The notes: generated by a model not told the origin, from the letters alone. A stretch of DNA of 64,000 nucleotides from Bacteroidales bacterium (GCA_029210725.1 JARGFM010000018.1:1-64000); one strand, 5' to 3'; counted from the stretch's first letter, positions 10,110 through 19,682 are shown. Translations and numbers: made by a program.

Positions 10110-11279
10110 ATGAATCAAGGCAAATATGTCTTTGCTCAACTTACAGATTTTCTCCCTCAAAGAATCTTTGACCGTATGGTAGATAAGTACCATGGAAACA
10201 AGTATGTTAGGTTTTTCACGTGCTGGAATCAACTTCTAAGCATGCTGTTTGGTCAGCTTTCCGGCAGGGAAAGTCTGCGAGATCTTATGATTGGTCTGGA
10301 TGCTCACAAGTCCAAGTATTATCATCTGGGATTTGGGAAAAGCGTAACCCGTTCCAATCTGGCTAAGGCGAATGAAAAACGGAACTGCAAAATCTTTGAA
10401 GAGTTTGCATACCATATGATCGACCAAGCTAGACAATGTGCGGTAACCCGAGACTTTGAGCTGGACATAAAAGCTAACGTATATGCCTTTGATTCTTCAA
10501 CCATTGATCTTTGCCTGAGTGTCTTCTGGTGGGCGGAGTTCCGCAAAACCAAAGGAGCCATTAAGCTGCATGCTATGTTGGATGTAAAGACTTCTATCCC
10601 AAGTTATATCTATATTACTAATGCTTCGGTTCATGATGTAAATATCCTGGATCAGTTGAAGTATGAAACCGGTGGATATTACATCCTTGATCGAGGTTAT
10701 CTTGATTTTGGAAGACTTTACAGGATCCATCGCCATGAAGCATACTTTGTTACCAGGGCTAAATCAAATACCCAGTTTAAACGAATGTACTCACACAAAG
10801 CCGATAAAGAATCAGGTGTACTCTCCGACCAGACAGGTAAACTTGTGACGTATTACCCACTGAAGGAATATCCGGAAAAACTTCGCAGAATAAAATACTA
10901 CGATGAAGAAACAGATAAAACCTTGGTGTTCTTAACCAACAATTTTGACCTGACTGCCACAGAGATCGCACTTCTTTATAAGTATCGGTGGAAGATCGAG
11001 TTGTTTTTCAAATGGGTGAAACAACATCTGAAGATTAAGTCATTTTGGGGAACAAGCCCCAATGCGGTTAAGATCCAGATCTATTCAGCTGTAATTGCAT
11101 ATTGCCTGGTGGCCATAATCGGTTACAAATTGAAAGTAGACCGCTCAACCTACGAAATCCTACAGATATTAAGCATCTCCCTTTTTGATAAAACACCTAT
11201 AAAAGAGCTACTTACGAATCACGATTACAAAGATGTCAAAGAACTAAATTATATACAGTTGAAAATCAATAACTTTTAA
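10110..11279 (+). CDS. IS4-like transposase with DUF4372-type N-terminus
   Basis: The 389-residue DDE transposase has an N-terminal DNA-binding region of the DUF4372 type (FDRMVDKYHGNKYVRFFTCW). The catalytic aspartates are seen in VYAFDSSTIDLC and YYILDRGYLDFG. The IS4-family Y-(2)-R-(3)-E-(6)-K signature is exact in YKYRWKIELFFKWVK. The frame is uninterrupted over a normal length, so the element may be active. Start ATG 10110 follows the hairpin at 10041-10062. Confidence 0.95.
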   Translation: MNQGKYVFAQLTDFLPQRIFDRMVDKYHGNKYVRFFTCWNQLLSMLFGQLSGRESLRDLMIGLDAHKSKYYHLGFGKSVTRSNLAKANEKRNCKIFEEFAYHMIDQARQCAVTRDFELDIKANVYAFDSSTIDLCLSVFWWAEFRKTKGAIKLHAMLDVKTSIPSYIYITNASVHDVNILDQLKYETGGYYILDRGYLDFGRLYRIHRHEAYFVTRAKSNTQFKRMYSHKADKESGVLSDQTGKLVTYYPLKEYPEKLRRIKYYDEETDKTLVFLTNNFDLTATEIALLYKYRWKIELFFKWVKQHLKIKSFWGTSPNAVKIQIYSAVIAYCLVAIIGYKLKVDRSTYEILQILSISLFDKTPIKELLTNHDYKDVKELNYIQLKINNF

Positions 11280-11292
11280 GTGGACACTAATG

Positions 11293-11301
11293 AGATTTAA
11301 T
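11293..11301. repeat. 9-bp target-site duplication, right copy
   Basis: AGATTTAAT is identical to 9869-9877 and directly follows the right terminal repeat of the IS. Confidence 0.95.
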
Positions 11302-11438
11302 AATGATTAATTAGATGGTTTAAGGATTTTAAAATTAGTTTTTTTTTTGTCGCAGCCTAAATTATTGGAGTTAAAAAGGCTTATAGTGGAATATTTTTCC
11401 TTAACTTTCTATAAAGCATTAATTCATACCAGACCAAA

Positions 11439-11834
11439 ATGTTCATGGAAGAACAGCCCATATATCGTTGGAATTCAAAAACCATCCTGGTGGTGGAAGA
11501 TGATGAATCAAGTGCTTACCTTCTGGGCACTTTTTTAAAGGAAACCGGCGCCACGATCTCATTTACTGCAGATGGGGATGAGGCTGTGGATTATGTTCGC
11601 AGGCACCCGGAAACCGACCTGGTCCTGATGGACATTCATCTTCCGAAAAAAGATGGTTTCACTGCCACCCGGGAAATCAAAGCCTTTGCCCGCGACATCG
11701 TGGTGATTGCACAGACTGCCTATGCCTTCTCCACCGACCACCAGGAGGCTAAACTGGCAGGCTGTGACGACTATCTCACCAAGCCTTTGAACATGAGCCT
11801 GCTGCTTGATAAGATGGACAGCTATCTCTCCTGA
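11439..11834 (+). CDS. single-domain response regulator (receiver domain only)
   Basis: The 131-residue CheY-like receiver has the acidic pair in ILVVEDDESSA, the phosphoacceptor Asp65 in LVLMDIHLPK, a switch Thr in IAQTAYAF, and the conserved Lys in YLTKPLN. No output domain follows and no histidine kinase is nearby, so the partner is unknown. Translation may start at 11439 or at the second ATG, 11445. Before the IS landed, this gene and ppgK would have been divergent neighbours about 150 bases apart. Confidence 0.9.
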   Translation: MFMEEQPIYRWNSKTILVVEDDESSAYLLGTFLKETGATISFTADGDEAVDYVRRHPETDLVLMDIHLPKKDGFTATREIKAFARDIVVIAQTAYAFSTDHQEAKLAGCDDYLTKPLNMSLLLDKMDSYLS

Positions 11835-11838
11835 TCTA

Positions 11839-14229
11839 CTATTCAAATACCGCCTTATACAGGTGGTTATTTTCTACAGCCTCCCTGCTGTAAAAATCTC
11901 TGTGGTACTGATTGTTGATGTACAAGGGGGTCTGATTCAGGTAGTGGGGGGAAGCGGGGATCCCCGATATACCAGTGGGAATCACTGTCAGAGACTTGTC
12001 CCAGTCGGCTGTGTGAAAGATATGGCGCTCGGAGGCTCCGTGATTGGCCACAAAGCTTCTTCCTTCGGGATAACTGTAGGGTGATACCGTATGGGAACTG
12101 CCCCCGATGGCATAAGGCCCCCGGTTCACCTTGAAAAGCTTTTCCACGATGGAAACACTGCCCAGAGGATGCATCAGGGCCACTTTATGGAGCGCCCCCC
12201 ATTCCCAGGCAGACACATCAGGCCCGTACATGGTACCAATGGTATCTACAGCCTGACGAAAGGCGGTCCGGATATTGTCCTGGAAACTCTCTGTCCTGTC
12301 CGCTGTATTCACATTGTCGCACCACAGAGACTGGCCTGTTAACCTGGTTCTTTCCACCAGGTTACCGGCTATGGAGGTGAATGCCAGCAGGTCATATTGA
12401 TCGCCCAGTTCATCCTCAAACATGGCACTGTTCAGTTCCATCCACATGATCTCAAAGATCAGGGCGGCAGCAGATGAGACATGCATGTTATAATCCCATT
12501 CAGCCAGTACCTCATAGGCCTGCCGGTACTCCCCTGCAATATCATCCTGCAGGGCCTCCAGATAGACCGGTGTCATTGCCCTGGCCATATGGGAGTGCTG
12601 GTCCCGCAGCATGCGTTTGAAATCTTCTGTTCCCAGTACTTCTTTTTCTTCCAGCATTTCCCTGATCCGGCCGATGCGCCAGGGCAGGCTGAACCAGGTC
12701 CCGATGTAGTAGGGGTAGTCTGCACCCACCGTCTTGTTATTGGCACTGGAGACATACCCGCATGCGGGGTTATAGGAATAGGGCAGCTCCTCAAAGGGGA
12801 CCGTGCCCTGCCAGTCATAAAGAGAGGTATCGCCCGGGTAGACCAGAATGCCCCCCGAATGCCTGACGGGAACTCCCGCGGATGTCTGGAGCCCGATGTT
12901 TCCGAAACGGTCGGCGTAAACAATATTTTGACTCACAGAGGTGAATGTTTTAACCGCATCCCTGAATTCTTCCCAGTTTCCGGCGTGGTTCAGCAAATGA
13001 ACTGTTCGGACCTCATTGCTGAATTCATTACCCTGCCACCGGGCCGACAACACCTTATCTTTTACCCCTTTAAACTCACTGACCACCGGTCCCCGGTGGG
13101 TAAAGCGGTTGATCCGTACAGCCGGCGCCTCTTCTCCCTTCACCGGGATCTCTTCCTTTTCGATTCTCATATCCATCCACTGGCCATCCAGAAGGTACTG
13201 GTTGCTGTCGGACGGATTGATGGTCTCCAGGTAGAAATCCAGATCATCCACGGTCACATTGGTCATTCCCCATCCGATATCCTCGTTGTGCCCTGCAACA
13301 ATAAAGGGAGCGCCAGGCAGGGCCACGCCGGTCACATTCAATTTACCTTCTACTACCTGGTGCATCTGGTACCAGATCCCCGGGGCCATCAGTCCCAGGT
13401 GCATGTCATTGGCCATAAGGGGCATCCCTGTTTCACTTTTCTCCCCTGATACCGCCCAGTTGTTGGATGCTTCAAACACCTGCAGGCCCAGTTTATCGAT
13501 GATTTCTATGGCATCCTCCATGGCCGTCTGCAATGCCAGGGTTTTGTCTGACTGCATATACTCGGGGAAAACGGGAATCTCCTGGTAACTCAGGTCAGGC
13601 AACAGCTCCCTGAAGAGGGTGTCGGAGACCAGCTGCTGGATCTTGTAGAGCGCCATATCGGTGTTCCATCCCGAAGAGAGGTCCCAGGCCATATACCCGA
13701 TCAGGTTGAAGGAGTGTTCGACCATCCAGGGATCGGGTTTGTATCCCAGCATGGTAAATTCGAAGGGAAGTTTTTTCTGATGCTGTTTGATAAACTGATT
13801 GATCCCATCAGTGAATGCCTCCACATACAGCAGGATATCAGGATCTGTTTGTGAAATCAACTGTCGTGATTTTTTTGAAAACTCCAGCGCCCGGAAGAGA
13901 AGGTCCGCCTCCACCAGTCCCGGATCGAGCACCTCCGAAAGGCGACCGGTGGTAATACGCCGCAACAGGTCCATCTGCCACAGGCGGTCCTGTGCCATGA
14001 CGTAGCCTGCCGTCCGGTAAAGATCCGCTTCATTGTCTGCATAGATATGGGGAATCCCCATGGAATCGCGGAATACCGTTACAGGGGCACTCAGGCCGGC
14101 CAGGTCTGCACCTGCATTGTAATCAGGAAGGGCCCTGGTTTTTACACTGTTCAGAAAAATCATCCCGCCGGCCAGGGCCAGTACGATGACAATCAGAATG
14201 GCGGTGAGAATTCGCTTAAATAATTTCAT
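11839..14229 (-). CDS. penicillin acylase family Ntn-hydrolase
   Basis: The 796-residue protein starts with a hydrophobic signal/anchor segment (about 5-27), so it acts outside the cytoplasm. It belongs to the penicillin acylase family, made as a precursor that cleaves itself into alpha and beta chains. The expected beta-chain N-terminal nucleophile is Ser255 in EASNNWAVSG, followed by MPLMANDMHLGL. VTGVALPGAPFIVAGHNEDIGWGMTN and the late SHTVSPYSY block agree with the family. Natural substrates are unknown; N-acyl compounds such as homoserine lactones are candidates. The upstream endonuclease-type gene ends 14 bases before this start, suggesting one transcript. Confidence 0.9.
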   Translation of the reverse strand: MKLFKRILTAILIVIVLALAGGMIFLNSVKTRALPDYNAGADLAGLSAPVTVFRDSMGIPHIYADNEADLYRTAGYVMAQDRLWQMDLLRRITTGRLSEVLDPGLVEADLLFRALEFSKKSRQLISQTDPDILLYVEAFTDGINQFIKQHQKKLPFEFTMLGYKPDPWMVEHSFNLIGYMAWDLSSGWNTDMALYKIQQLVSDTLFRELLPDLSYQEIPVFPEYMQSDKTLALQTAMEDAIEIIDKLGLQVFEASNNWAVSGEKSETGMPLMANDMHLGLMAPGIWYQMHQVVEGKLNVTGVALPGAPFIVAGHNEDIGWGMTNVTVDDLDFYLETINPSDSNQYLLDGQWMDMRIEKEEIPVKGEEAPAVRINRFTHRGPVVSEFKGVKDKVLSARWQGNEFSNEVRTVHLLNHAGNWEEFRDAVKTFTSVSQNIVYADRFGNIGLQTSAGVPVRHSGGILVYPGDTSLYDWQGTVPFEELPYSYNPACGYVSSANNKTVGADYPYYIGTWFSLPWRIGRIREMLEEKEVLGTEDFKRMLRDQHSHMARAMTPVYLEALQDDIAGEYRQAYEVLAEWDYNMHVSSAAALIFEIMWMELNSAMFEDELGDQYDLLAFTSIAGNLVERTRLTGQSLWCDNVNTADRTESFQDNIRTAFRQAVDTIGTMYGPDVSAWEWGALHKVALMHPLGSVSIVEKLFKVNRGPYAIGGSSHTVSPYSYPEGRSFVANHGASERHIFHTADWDKSLTVIPTGISGIPASPHYLNQTPLYINNQYHRDFYSREAVENNHLYKAVFE

Positions 14230-14243
14230 ATCAGGAGTTCAGC

Positions 14244-15299
14244 TTAGTGGTCCGGCGACAAGCTTGCCCGTAATTCCACAGGCTGGTGGTCGCTGTATTG
14301 AAAATTCAGGTCGATGGCTTTTACCTCCAGCAACTCCACATTGGGTGATGCCAGGTAACAATCGATGACAGTGGTCAGCGTGCTGGACCTGTCATATGGA
14401 GTGGAAACGCGCCTGTTGGTAGGCATGTATGCGTCGAAAGCCCAGTGCCAGCCGGCAGCAGGGTAGTCCTTATCTATGTAGGTTAAATTCTCTGTATCGA
14501 AGCGATGGGAGGGGAGCTCCGCTTTCAGTCCGAATGGGGTCTGGTTCCAGTCGCCTCCCACGATGATGTAGTTGCCTTTCTTATATTCAGTAAGCAGATA
14601 ATCGCTCAGATAAGACATCTGCTGAGCTCTGAGTGAGCCGTCGTCGTAGGCTGAATTGTGGGTGTTGATAATAAGCAGTTCTTTCTGATTACTAAGGGGG
14701 TAACGGTTTACCAGAAAGCAGCGGTCCAGCATAAAGAGTTTCACGGGCCAGCTGTAGTTTCCCGGGAAGCTATGTCGTTCCACACTGCCGGGACACTGTA
14801 TAGAAAGGGACAGTAATCCCGATTTTACCTTTCCCATGGGTTCGGTGACAGGGATGGGGACAAAGCCCACGTCGTAGTTTGTTCCAAAATAGCTGGTATG
14901 CCCGGGAAACTGCTCCTGTATGGACTGAACCTGATTCATAAAATAACTCCTTTTGGAATCCTGATCCACTTCCTGCAGAAGGATGAAATCGTAAGCGGTG
15001 TAGGGAGCCAGGGTGTTGCTGATCCCTTCCATATTCCTGGTAACCCCTTCCCTGTCCGGACGCATCTGCTCCCCGCCATCGTAAAAGAAATCCATGGAGG
15101 CATCCAGACCGGCGTATCCAATGTTCCAGATCAGCAGCTTTAGTTCTGCAGAGTCGGATAAGATTTCCGGCTCGCATTCAATGGTCTGGTTGTTAACGGC
15201 ATCGGGCTTATAGTCGTCCAGGGTAGCATAGAGAAGGAAGAGCAATAATGCTCCCGCGAGAGTTAGAATCAGGAATAAAAAGGGGCGAATAATCTTCAT
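14244..15299 (-). CDS. endonuclease/exonuclease/phosphatase family protein, membrane-anchored
   Basis: The 351-residue product has an N-terminal hydrophobic segment (about 5-26), then an EEP fold. Catalytic motifs are seen as LLIWNIGYAG, the metal-binding Glu in ILLQEVDQDS, INTHNSAYDD, GGDWNQTP and the terminal SDHQPVEL. The family includes nucleases, phosphodiesterases and sphingomyelinases, and the substrate here cannot be read from sequence. It lies upstream of and close to the acylase gene on the same strand. Confidence 0.88.
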   Translation of the reverse strand: MKIIRPFLFLILTLAGALLLFLLYATLDDYKPDAVNNQTIECEPEILSDSAELKLLIWNIGYAGLDASMDFFYDGGEQMRPDREGVTRNMEGISNTLAPYTAYDFILLQEVDQDSKRSYFMNQVQSIQEQFPGHTSYFGTNYDVGFVPIPVTEPMGKVKSGLLSLSIQCPGSVERHSFPGNYSWPVKLFMLDRCFLVNRYPLSNQKELLIINTHNSAYDDGSLRAQQMSYLSDYLLTEYKKGNYIIVGGDWNQTPFGLKAELPSHRFDTENLTYIDKDYPAAGWHWAFDAYMPTNRRVSTPYDRSSTLTTVIDCYLASPNVELLEVKAIDLNFQYSDHQPVELRASLSPDH

Positions 15300-15401
15300 T
15301 TGTTTAGAAATAGGGTCACTTAAAAGTACACAATTATCTGATTCATTTGAGGCGGCCGATTGGAAATTATTCCTAAATTGCCCGGACCAAAACCAACATC
15401 T

Positions 15402-16757
15402 ATGAAAAACCGACTCTTCTCCACCGTACTTTTATTGCTCCTTTTCGTCCCGATGATCGCACAGGATGCGGAAAGCACTTCCACAAAAAGGGAGGAGAAA
15501 ATTAAGACCGGATTTAACCTGGGCGGAGTGCCCGTGGTAGCCTATGATTCGGATATCGGCTTCAAATACGGAGCCCTGGTTAACCTTTACTGGTATGGAG
15601 ATGGATCGCGCTATCCACAGTACGATCATTCGGTGTATTTAGAGTGGTCGCGTACGACCAAGGGAAACGGCATTAATCAGATCACCTATGAGACCGATAA
15701 ACTTTTGCCGGGAATCAGATCCCTGTTTGAAGCCAGCTACCTGACGGAAAAGGCCCTGGACTTTTATGGCTTTAACGGCTACCAGTCTGTTTACGATCTT
15801 GATTTTGAAGACACCTACGATTCGGAAGGTTTTGCCAATCGCCTTTTTTACAGGCATTCCAGGCAGTTATTACGCCTTAAAGCCGATTTTCAGGGAGAGA
15901 TCATCGGGCAGAAGTTGCGCTGGCTGGGAGGGATCGCCTATTATGGAAATTCCATTGATGCTGTGGATGTGGATGAACTGAATGAAGGAAAAGAGGAAGA
16001 CCTGCTTTCGGGCAATTCTTTATATGACAGTTATGTGGCCTGGGGACTGATCAAGGAGGATCAGGCCAGGGGAGGCAATCATACCATTCTGAAGGGGGGG
16101 ATTATTTACGATACCCGTGATAATGAGCCAAATCCTTTCACCGGACTCTGGTCGGAGATGCAATTACACTATGTTCCGGGCTTTTTAAGTAATACGGATT
16201 ATAGCTATGCTAGACTTATTTTGACCCACCGGCAGTATTTCACACTGATCCCCGAATGGATGAATCTGGCCTACAGGCTGTCCTATCAGGGAAAGATTGC
16301 TGGTGAAATGCCCTTCTATATGATGCCTTTTATGTTTCAAACGGCCCCGAAGCTGACCAGAGACGGGGTGGGCGGCTCAAAAACAGTCAGAGGGGTGAGG
16401 CGCAACCGGATTGTCGGGGATGGCTTTGCTTTTGGAAATCTCGAATTAAGGGGGAAAATCCTCCGGACGAGTCTGTTCAAACAGAATTTTTATATTTCGC
16501 TCTCTGCTTTTGTGGATGCGGGTATGGTGACCCAGAAATATGATTTCAGTACTGCAAATATGCCGGCTGTACTGCCGGTCGATCTGCCCGGCCAGATCCT
16601 GGACCTGGATGCCAAAGAGGTCCCGCACGTGGGTTACGGGGGGGGAATCCACTTTGCCCTGAACCAGAACTTTATTGTAACGGTCGATTATGGCATGGCA
16701 GCCAAAAAATCGGACGGCGATACAGGCTTATATATTAACCTGAACTACTTGTTCTAG
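15402..16757 (+). CDS. BamA/TamA-type outer-membrane beta-barrel protein
   Basis: A signal peptide (MKNRLFSTVLLLLLFVPMIAQ) places the start at ATG 15402 rather than the upstream in-frame ATG 15360. The remaining sequence resembles the C-terminal 16-strand barrel of Omp85 surface-antigen proteins. It has alternating aromatic strands, GGIIYDTRDNEPNPFTG, the barrel motif GGSKTVRGVRRNRIVGDGF (compare VRGF-type loops), and a closing strand ending LNYLF with a terminal aromatic. No POTRA domains precede the barrel, so it is more likely a stand-alone barrel of unknown cargo than the BAM core. Confidence 0.82.
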   Translation: MKNRLFSTVLLLLLFVPMIAQDAESTSTKREEKIKTGFNLGGVPVVAYDSDIGFKYGALVNLYWYGDGSRYPQYDHSVYLEWSRTTKGNGINQITYETDKLLPGIRSLFEASYLTEKALDFYGFNGYQSVYDLDFEDTYDSEGFANRLFYRHSRQLLRLKADFQGEIIGQKLRWLGGIAYYGNSIDAVDVDELNEGKEEDLLSGNSLYDSYVAWGLIKEDQARGGNHTILKGGIIYDTRDNEPNPFTGLWSEMQLHYVPGFLSNTDYSYARLILTHRQYFTLIPEWMNLAYRLSYQGKIAGEMPFYMMPFMFQTAPKLTRDGVGGSKTVRGVRRNRIVGDGFAFGNLELRGKILRTSLFKQNFYISLSAFVDAGMVTQKYDFSTANMPAVLPVDLPGQILDLDAKEVPHVGYGGGIHFALNQNFIVTVDYGMAAKKSDGDTGLYINLNYLF

Positions 16758-16801
16758 CCTGGATTATTAACGCTCGCTTTGATTAGCCCTGGCCGGACGG
16801 T

Positions 16802-17449
16802 TTATTTACCCGGATCCCATTCTCTGTAAAAGCGGTCGAGGAACTGGAGCATGTATTCGTGCCGCTCCTCTGCCATAGCCTTGCCCGTTGAGGTATTCAT
16901 CAGATCCTTCAGCTTCAGCAGCTTCTCGTAGAAATGGTTGATGGTGGGGGCATCTGATTTATGGTAGCTTACGGAATTGTGGTACTCCCGGAGGGGAACT
17001 TCCGGATTGTGGATCGGCCGGTTCTTATATCCCCCGTAATTAAATGCCCTGGCAATTCCAATAGCCCCGAGGGCATCGAGCCGGTCGGCATCCTGTACAA
17101 TCCGGAACTCGATGGTATTGATCTGATCCTGGGCAAATCCGCCCTTGTAGGAGATGTTTTTAATGATAAGCCGGATATGATCCACCCTTTCCCTGTCCAC
17201 CCCCTGTTTCAACAGGAATTCGCCGGCCAGGCGGCTGCCCGCCTCATCATCCCCGCCATTGAACTTGGCATCCGATATATCATGCAGCAGGGCAGACAAT
17301 TCGATGGTCAGAAAGTCGCCCTTCCCTTCCTGTTCCCGTATATACCTGGCCGTAAGCATGACCCGTTCGCTGTGGTGCCAGTCATGACCTCCCTCGGCTC
17401 CTGCCAGGGACTCCTTGACAAACTGGATGGTATCCCGGATGATGTTCAT
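16802..17449 (-). CDS. HD domain phosphohydrolase (YedJ-like)
   Basis: The 215-residue cytoplasmic protein has the metal-binding HD-superfamily pattern: His in HDWHHSERV, the HD pair in SALLHDISD, and a late Asp in VQDADRLDALGAIGIAR. The block GIARAFNYGG is typical of the YedJ-like group. Members are metal-dependent phosphohydrolases, often of nucleotides; no substrate is assigned. It stands alone between an outer-membrane protein gene and a long gap. Confidence 0.85.
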   Translation of the reverse strand: MNIIRDTIQFVKESLAGAEGGHDWHHSERVMLTARYIREQEGKGDFLTIELSALLHDISDAKFNGGDDEAGSRLAGEFLLKQGVDRERVDHIRLIIKNISYKGGFAQDQINTIEFRIVQDADRLDALGAIGIARAFNYGGYKNRPIHNPEVPLREYHNSVSYHKSDAPTINHFYEKLLKLKDLMNTSTGKAMAEERHEYMLQFLDRFYREWDPGK

Positions 17450-17555
17450 GAATTTGCCTGCTGATGATACAGGCTGATAAATATCGTTAGTTTTCGGAAC
17501 TAAAAGAAAAGAAACAGGTGAATCTATTTCTCGTGATATTTACTTTGATTAAAAG

Positions 17556-17760
17556 CTCCATCTGCTGCGCCTAACTTTGGTCAAATATTAGGCAGAACCT
17601 ATTTCCTATATTAAGCACAGCAGATCATTGAGTTATAGCCAGAGAGTATTTAGGGTAAAACCCATTATCACGATTTTAGCCACTCAATACGGAGCATAAA
17701 ACAAATAGGAACTTATCCGGTGGAATGGAAGGGATACGATCGCTAAGCACCGGATTTTTG
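17556..17760 (+). ncRNA. candidate structured RNA of unknown class
   Basis: Three nested or consecutive helices can form. ATCTGCTG (17560-17567) pairs with CAGCAGAT (17618-17625), enclosing GCCTAA..TTTG / CAAA..TTAGGC (17569-17593). ATTGAGT (17627-17633) pairs with ACTCAAT (17682-17688). ATCCGGTG (17715-17722) pairs with CACCGGAT (17748-17755) and is followed by TTTTTG. The T-tract favours the plus strand. It matches no RNA family I can recognise from memory. Chance pairing is possible, and transcription is not shown. Confidence 0.3.
17715..17759 (+). terminator. terminator-like hairpin in the gap
   Basis: A perfect 8-bp stem (17715-17722 / 17748-17755) with a 25-base loop is followed by five T. 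The long loop makes it weaker than a classical terminator. Confidence 0.35.
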
Positions 17761-17936
17761 TCTGAACTTATTTGCCATAACCTGTATCACCAGATATTCG
17801 TGTCGGGAAACACCTTATGACTTAAAAATGATACCGTATTGATTTATATTCCTGCCAGGAGCGACCCATCTCCTTTTGCTTTTCGGTGGAATACTGGGGC
17901 GCTTACAGCGGATCAAAGACCTTCTGTAAGAAGGAA

Positions 17937-18509
17937 TTACACGATCCCCGCAAATCCCATGAAGGCCAGGGCCATCAGTCCGGCCACAATAAAGGCAATA
18001 GGAACCCCCTTCATTCTTTTGGGAACGTTGAGCAGGTCCAGCTGTTCGCGAATCCCGGAAAAGGTAATCAGGGCAAGCCCGAAACCAATGGCGTTACCAA
18101 TAGCAAATACAGTGCTTTCCAGGAGGCTGAAGTCTTTCTGAACGGCCAGAACAGCTACCCCGAGAACGGCGCAGTTGGTGGTGATCAGGGGAAGGAAGAT
18201 CCCCAGGGCCTGGTAGAGCGGGGGGCTGATCTTTTTCAGGATGATCTCCACCAGCTGAACCAGAGATGCAATCACCAGGATAAAGGTGATGGTCCGCATA
18301 TAGACAATATCCAGAGGAACCAGCACGGAGTGATAGATCAGGTAGGTGACCAGGGTGGCAATGACCATGACAAAAGTAACCGCACCAGTCATTCCGATGG
18401 CAGTCTCCACTTTTCTGGAAACCCCGATAAAGGGGCAGATGCCCAGGAACTGGTTGAGTACGATGTTGCTGACAAATACAGCAGATATGATAATCAGTAT
18501 GTATTCCAT
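17937..18509 (-). CDS. rnfA: Rnf complex membrane subunit RnfA
   Basis: The 190-residue integral membrane protein has six hydrophobic segments. It carries the RnfA/NqrE signature [26 protein letters not shown] near the N-terminus and [11 protein letters not shown] in the middle, which hold the conserved cysteines. RnfA and RnfE form the pseudo-symmetrical membrane core through which electrons cross in Rnf. It is the last gene of the minus-strand operon rseC-rnfBCDGEA and starts 2 bases after rnfE ends. Confidence 0.95.
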   Translation of the reverse strand: MEYILIIISAVFVSNIVLNQFLGICPFIGVSRKVETAIGMTGAVTFVMVIATLVTYLIYHSVLVPLDIVYMRTITFILVIASLVQLVEIILKKISPPLYQALGIFLPLITTNCAVLGVAVLAVQKDFSLLESTVFAIGNAIGFGLALITFSGIREQLDLLNVPKRMKGVPIAFIVAGLMALAFMGFAGIV

Positions 18510-18511
18510 GG

Positions 18512-19099
18512 TCAGGAGGTTTTTTCTTTAATCATGTTGGCCAGTACAATCAGGTAACCCAGGGCGAGAAAGGCTCCGGGGGGAAGGATGAAGAGAAGCA
18601 TGGCATCGCCGCTGATCAGCTTCATTCCAAAAAAGGCCCCGCTGCCAAGCAGTTCTCTCACAGCTCCCAGAACAGTGAGTGCCATGGTGAAGCCCAGGCC
18701 CATTCCAGCTCCGTCCACGATGGAGGTCCAGAGGGTGTTCTTGGAGGCAAAGGCTTCGGCCCGCCCCAGCACCACACAGTTGACCACAATCAGGGGAATA
18801 AAGAGACCCAGCGCATCGAAAAGGGCGGGGACATATCCTTTCATCACCAGTTCAACCACTGTCACAAAAGTGGCAATGATTACAATAAAGGAGGGGATCC
18901 GCACCTTGTCGGGGATCAGATTCTTCACCAGGGAGACCACCAGGTTGGACATCACCAGCACAAAGGTGGTGGCCAGTCCCATTCCCAGCCCGTTGGTGGC
19001 CGAAGTGGTTACCCCCAGGGTGGGACACAATCCCAGGAACAGGACGAATACCGCATTCTCCTTGATAAATCCTTTGCTAAAGTTTTTCCACTGGCTCAT
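18512..19099 (-). CDS. rnfE: Rnf complex membrane subunit RnfE
   Basis: This six-helix membrane subunit is homologous to RnfA/NqrD. It is identified by [27 protein letters not shown] and [17 protein letters not shown], with the conserved cysteines. I chose ATG 19099 ([11 protein letters not shown]) as the start because an upstream in-frame GTG at 19141 would lie inside rnfG and add non-family residues. This leaves 195 residues, the usual size. It starts one base after the rnfG stop. Confidence 0.95.
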   Translation of the reverse strand: MSQWKNFSKGFIKENAVFVLFLGLCPTLGVTTSATNGLGMGLATTFVLVMSNLVVSLVKNLIPDKVRIPSFIVIIATFVTVVELVMKGYVPALFDALGLFIPLIVVNCVVLGRAEAFASKNTLWTSIVDGAGMGLGFTMALTVLGAVRELLGSGAFFGMKLISGDAMLLFILPPGAFLALGYLIVLANMIKEKTS

Positions 19100-19100
19100 A

Positions 19101-19682
19101 TCAGTTCTTGTTTTGACTTTCCATAAATACGGCGTAGGCACGTTTCACTGCATCGCAGTAGGCCCGGGAGGTGATGGTGGAGGCTGTAATGGCATCCACA
19201 TCGCCCCGGTCTTTTTTAACCGCCAGATTAAAACTATCGGGGTGCTTGCCCATAAACTGCACACTGAAATCACTCTTGTCCTTCTCCATCTTATCGCCCA
19301 GTCCCGGTGTCTCTGCATGCTTGATCACGGCAATATCGATGATGGAGCCGTCCGGGGCAAAACCCACCATCAGTTTGAATTGCCCGCTGAATCCCTGGTT
19401 GGTAAAGGTTTCCACAGCGGTCCCCAGTACTTCCTCCCCTTTCCGGGCCGTGTAGAGGTAGATGCTGTCCCCATCCAAAAACATCCGTTCCACCTCCTGC
19501 GAGGGTTCGTTGTCAAATCCGGGGACCACCACCTGAATGGCCTCGTTCTTCTTCTTCAGTTCGGCCAGACGGATGGGCTCTTTGGTGAGGGCAAAGACCG
19601 AACCGAGGAGTCCGGCTGCCACCAGGGTAACCACAAAAAGGGTGGCCACCATACTCAGAAATGTGGATTCCTTTTTAGCCAT
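19101..19682 (-). CDS. rnfG: Rnf complex FMN-binding subunit RnfG
   Basis: The 193-residue subunit has one N-terminal membrane anchor (about 11-31) and a periplasmic FMN-binding domain. The region [20 protein letters not shown] matches the site where FMN is attached to Thr by a phosphoester bond. The motif is slightly degenerate compared with the usual SGATxT. TPGLGDKM is also family-typical. Its ATG overlaps the end of rnfD by eight bases, which suggests translational coupling. Confidence 0.95.
   Translation of the reverse strand: MAKKESTFLSMVATLFVVTLVAAGLLGSVFALTKEPIRLAELKKKNEAIQVVVPGFDNEPSQEVERMFLDGDSIYLYTARKGEEVLGTAVETFTNQGFSGQFKLMVGFAPDGSIIDIAVIKHAETPGLGDKMEKDKSDFSVQFMGKHPDSFNLAVKKDRGDVDAITASTITSRAYCDAVKRAYAVFMESQNKN

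Larger units (their letters stand above)
9878..11292 (+). mobile_element. complete IS4-like insertion sequence, 1415 bp
   Basis: Both ends carry the perfect 14-bp inverted repeat CATTAGTGTCCACT (9878-9891, and inverse at 11279-11292), flanked by identical 9-bp direct repeats. One intact transposase gene fills most of the element, and its stop codon overlaps the right terminal repeat by one base. The 218-bp left non-coding part contains the 60-bp palindromic repeat and a perfect 10-bp hairpin. Exact ends and an intact gene suggest recent insertion. Confidence 0.95.
17450..17936. other. 487-bp gap without a protein gene
   Basis: No credible reading frame was found on either strand. The left part must hold the promoter of the HD gene, and the right end is the trailer of rnfA. 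The middle contains three consecutive stem-loops described separately as a candidate RNA. Nothing recognisable was seen in 17761-17936. Confidence 0.6.

Noticed and set aside
12481-13449. 322-residue open frame antisense to the acylase gene
   Set aside because: It is a shadow of a full-length acylase with intact motifs.
17569-17593. GCCTAAC..TTAGGC resembling an integron attC core
   Set aside because: It is far too short, lacks paired L-boxes and extrahelical bases, and no integrase or cassette array is nearby.
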